A stretch of 64,000 nt of DNA from assembly GCA_013416395.1 (NCBI GenBank), contig JACCEP010000001.1:310001-374000 (forward strand). The letters are read 5' to 3'. Origin of the DNA: Alcaligenaceae bacterium. GTDB taxonomy: Bacteria; Pseudomonadota; Gammaproteobacteria; Burkholderiales; Burkholderiaceae_B. Numbering within the stretch: the stretch's first letter is position 1; the number at the start of each line of letters is the position of its first letter. A program made the position numbers and the translations under genes. A model generated the notes under the pieces. The model saw only the letters and a list, made by a program, of their open reading frames with translations, had not been told where the DNA came from and made no database searches. Shown here piece after piece: positions 63,023-64,000 of the stretch.

Positions 63023-64000
63023 CTAGACGTCACCCCTCATGGCCTGCGTTAGCAAATGCCGCATGTCGTCGCGCGTCGGTGATCGTGGATTGACCGCGAT
63101 ATTTCCCGAGAGCAATGCCTCATCGATCACTTCATCAAAGCGATCCTCAGTCAACCCAAAGTCGGCCAAGGTTTGAGTAAGACCAATGTCTTTTTTAAGT
63201 TGCTGCACCGCGACAACGGATTGATGTGCGGCATCTCGTAAGCTCAGTCCGTCGACCGGCTGACCAAACAGCTTGGCTATGCGTGCATAATAATGAAAAT
63301 TGGCAGGTAAATTAAACTGCATGACTGGCGCTAACATGATTGCGTTTACCAATCCATGCGGGATGTGAAACAGGTTGCCCAGAGGGAGCGCAAAGGCATG
63401 CGCCAAACCAAGTCGCACGCGGTTAAACGCAATGCCAGCTAGCGTACTGGCAACAAGCATATTGCAGCGCGCATCTAGGTTATCGCCTTGCAAAACTGCC
63501 TTTCTTAAATTGTCTGCAATCAGTGCTATAGATTTCTCGGCAACGGCTTCTACAATCAAATTGCTGTTCTTATTTACGTACGACTCAATGCTATGTGTCA
63601 ACGCGTCCATACCTGTTGCGGCAGTAATGGGTGCAGGTAGCGTTACTGTCAGTTCGGGATCGAGCAGGGCAATACGTGGGCAATTAAAATAACTGCCGAT
63701 GTTTACCTTTACATCATTTTTAGTATCTGAAAGTACGGACCAAACGGTCACTTCACTGCCCGTGCCGGCCGTTGTCGGGATCGCAACAACGGGGGCACCG
63801 GCTCGCACTGCCTTATCAACGCCAAAATAATCTTGAATCGAACCAGGATTAGTCAGCATAAGCGCAATTGCCTTTCCTGCGTCAAGAACGCTACCTCCTC
63901 CGATAGCAACTACCCCGTCACTCCCGTTGCTTCGCGCAATGACGAGACCCGCGTTTACCGAATCCACAGTGGGATCACTTTCAATATCGGAAAAGACCGT
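63023..64000 (-). CDS. Iron-containing alcohol dehydrogenase 2 (5' end outside window)
   Basis: The frame runs off the right edge of the window (TVFSDIESDPTVDSVNAGLVIAR precedes the visible core), so about 80 N-terminal residues are missing. Visible motifs are GGGSVLDAGKAIAL, PTTAGTGSEVT, GMDALTHSIESYV (Asp, His), GLAHAFALPLGNLFHIPHG (His) and the C-terminal NPRSPTRDDM. It is the upstream neighbour, 182 bases away, of the KPR-like gene. The pair of iron alcohol dehydrogenases flanks the third TRAP operon. Confidence 0.87.
   Translation of the reverse strand, partial: TVFSDIESDPTVDSVNAGLVIARSNGSDGVVAIGGGSVLDAGKAIALMLTNPGSIQDYFGVDKAVRAGAPVVAIPTTAGTGSEVTVWSVLSDTKNDVKVNIGSYFNCPRIALLDPELTVTLPAPITAATGMDALTHSIESYVNKNSNLIVEAVAEKSIALIADNLRKAVLQGDNLDARCNMLVASTLAGIAFNRVRLGLAHAFALPLGNLFHIPHGLVNAIMLAPVMQFNLPANFHYYARIAKLFGQPVDGLSLRDAAHQSVVAVQQLKKDIGLTQTLADFGLTEDRFDEVIDEALLSGNIAVNPRSPTRDDMRHLLTQAMRGDV

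Overview
The window looks like chromosomal DNA of a betaproteobacterium of the order Burkholderiales, most likely family Alcaligenaceae (Bordetella/Achromobacter/Pusillimonas-like). The main reasons are the moderate-to-high GC content, an orphan Bug-type solute receptor, many TRAP and Liv-type uptake systems, IclR regulators and thiamine-diphosphate (ThDP) decarboxylases. This is inference from gene content; there is no rRNA or other marker gene. I saw no tRNA, rRNA, CRISPR array, prophage or complete insertion sequence.

Layout. (1) 1-4.4 kb: a FUSC-type membrane transporter, a secreted PRC-barrel protein, a hemerythrin-like protein and a small secreted Cys/Lys-rich protein. This part ends in a strong hairpin next to an insertion-sequence-like inverted repeat. 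(2) 13.5 down to 4.5 kb, minus strand: a tightly packed operon of amine-oxidase-like flavoprotein, DUF1365, cyclopropane-synthase-type methyltransferase, chalcone-isomerase-like protein, MFS transporter, DUF3833 lipoprotein, SDR, TspO, alpha/beta hydrolase and DMT exporter. This resembles the membrane-lipid-modification loci tied to singlet-oxygen stress in other proteobacteria. A TetR regulator is divergent from it. The dyad at the TetR start codon recurs upstream of a fasciclin plus SOUL heme-protein pair at 15.1-16.2 kb. (3) 16.3-21.7 kb: housekeeping and miscellaneous genes, including a second hemerythrin paralogue.

(4) 21.8-30.1 kb: an acyl-CoA catabolic locus. A divergent pair of transcription units encodes a DUF35 protein, a thiolase-like protein and an ADP-forming acyl-CoA synthetase on one side, and two acyl-CoA dehydrogenases plus a Bug receptor on the other. 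An IclR gene lies at the end, and IclR-like palindromes sit in the divergent promoter. (5) 40.5 down to 30.4 kb: one probable ten-gene operon with two enolase-superfamily (mandelate racemase/muconate lactonizing) enzymes flanking a complete LivKHMGF ABC importer, followed by a TRAP transporter. A second IclR gene is just upstream. (6) 41.7-44.9 kb: a collapsed aldehyde dehydrogenase remnant, an acetolactate-synthase-like enzyme and an unusual SDR.

(7) 56.9 down to 45.0 kb: a second long minus-strand operon with an acetolactate-synthase-like enzyme, a TRAP transporter, a mandelate-dehydrogenase-like flavoprotein, a benzoylformate-decarboxylase-like enzyme, a class II aldolase, a quinone oxidoreductase, a CoA transferase and another FMN 2-hydroxy-acid oxidase. 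(8) 64 down to 57.2 kb: two iron-containing alcohol dehydrogenases, a ketopantoate-reductase-like enzyme and a TRAP transporter whose receptor resembles 2-oxo-acid binders.

Taken together, 30-64 kb reads as an accessory island for uptake and oxidation of 2-hydroxy and 2-oxo acids. The inferred flow is import, racemisation or dehydration by enolase-superfamily enzymes, FMN oxidation to 2-oxo acids, ThDP-dependent decarboxylation to aldehydes, then alcohol or aldehyde dehydrogenase steps. The actual substrates cannot be read from sequence alone.
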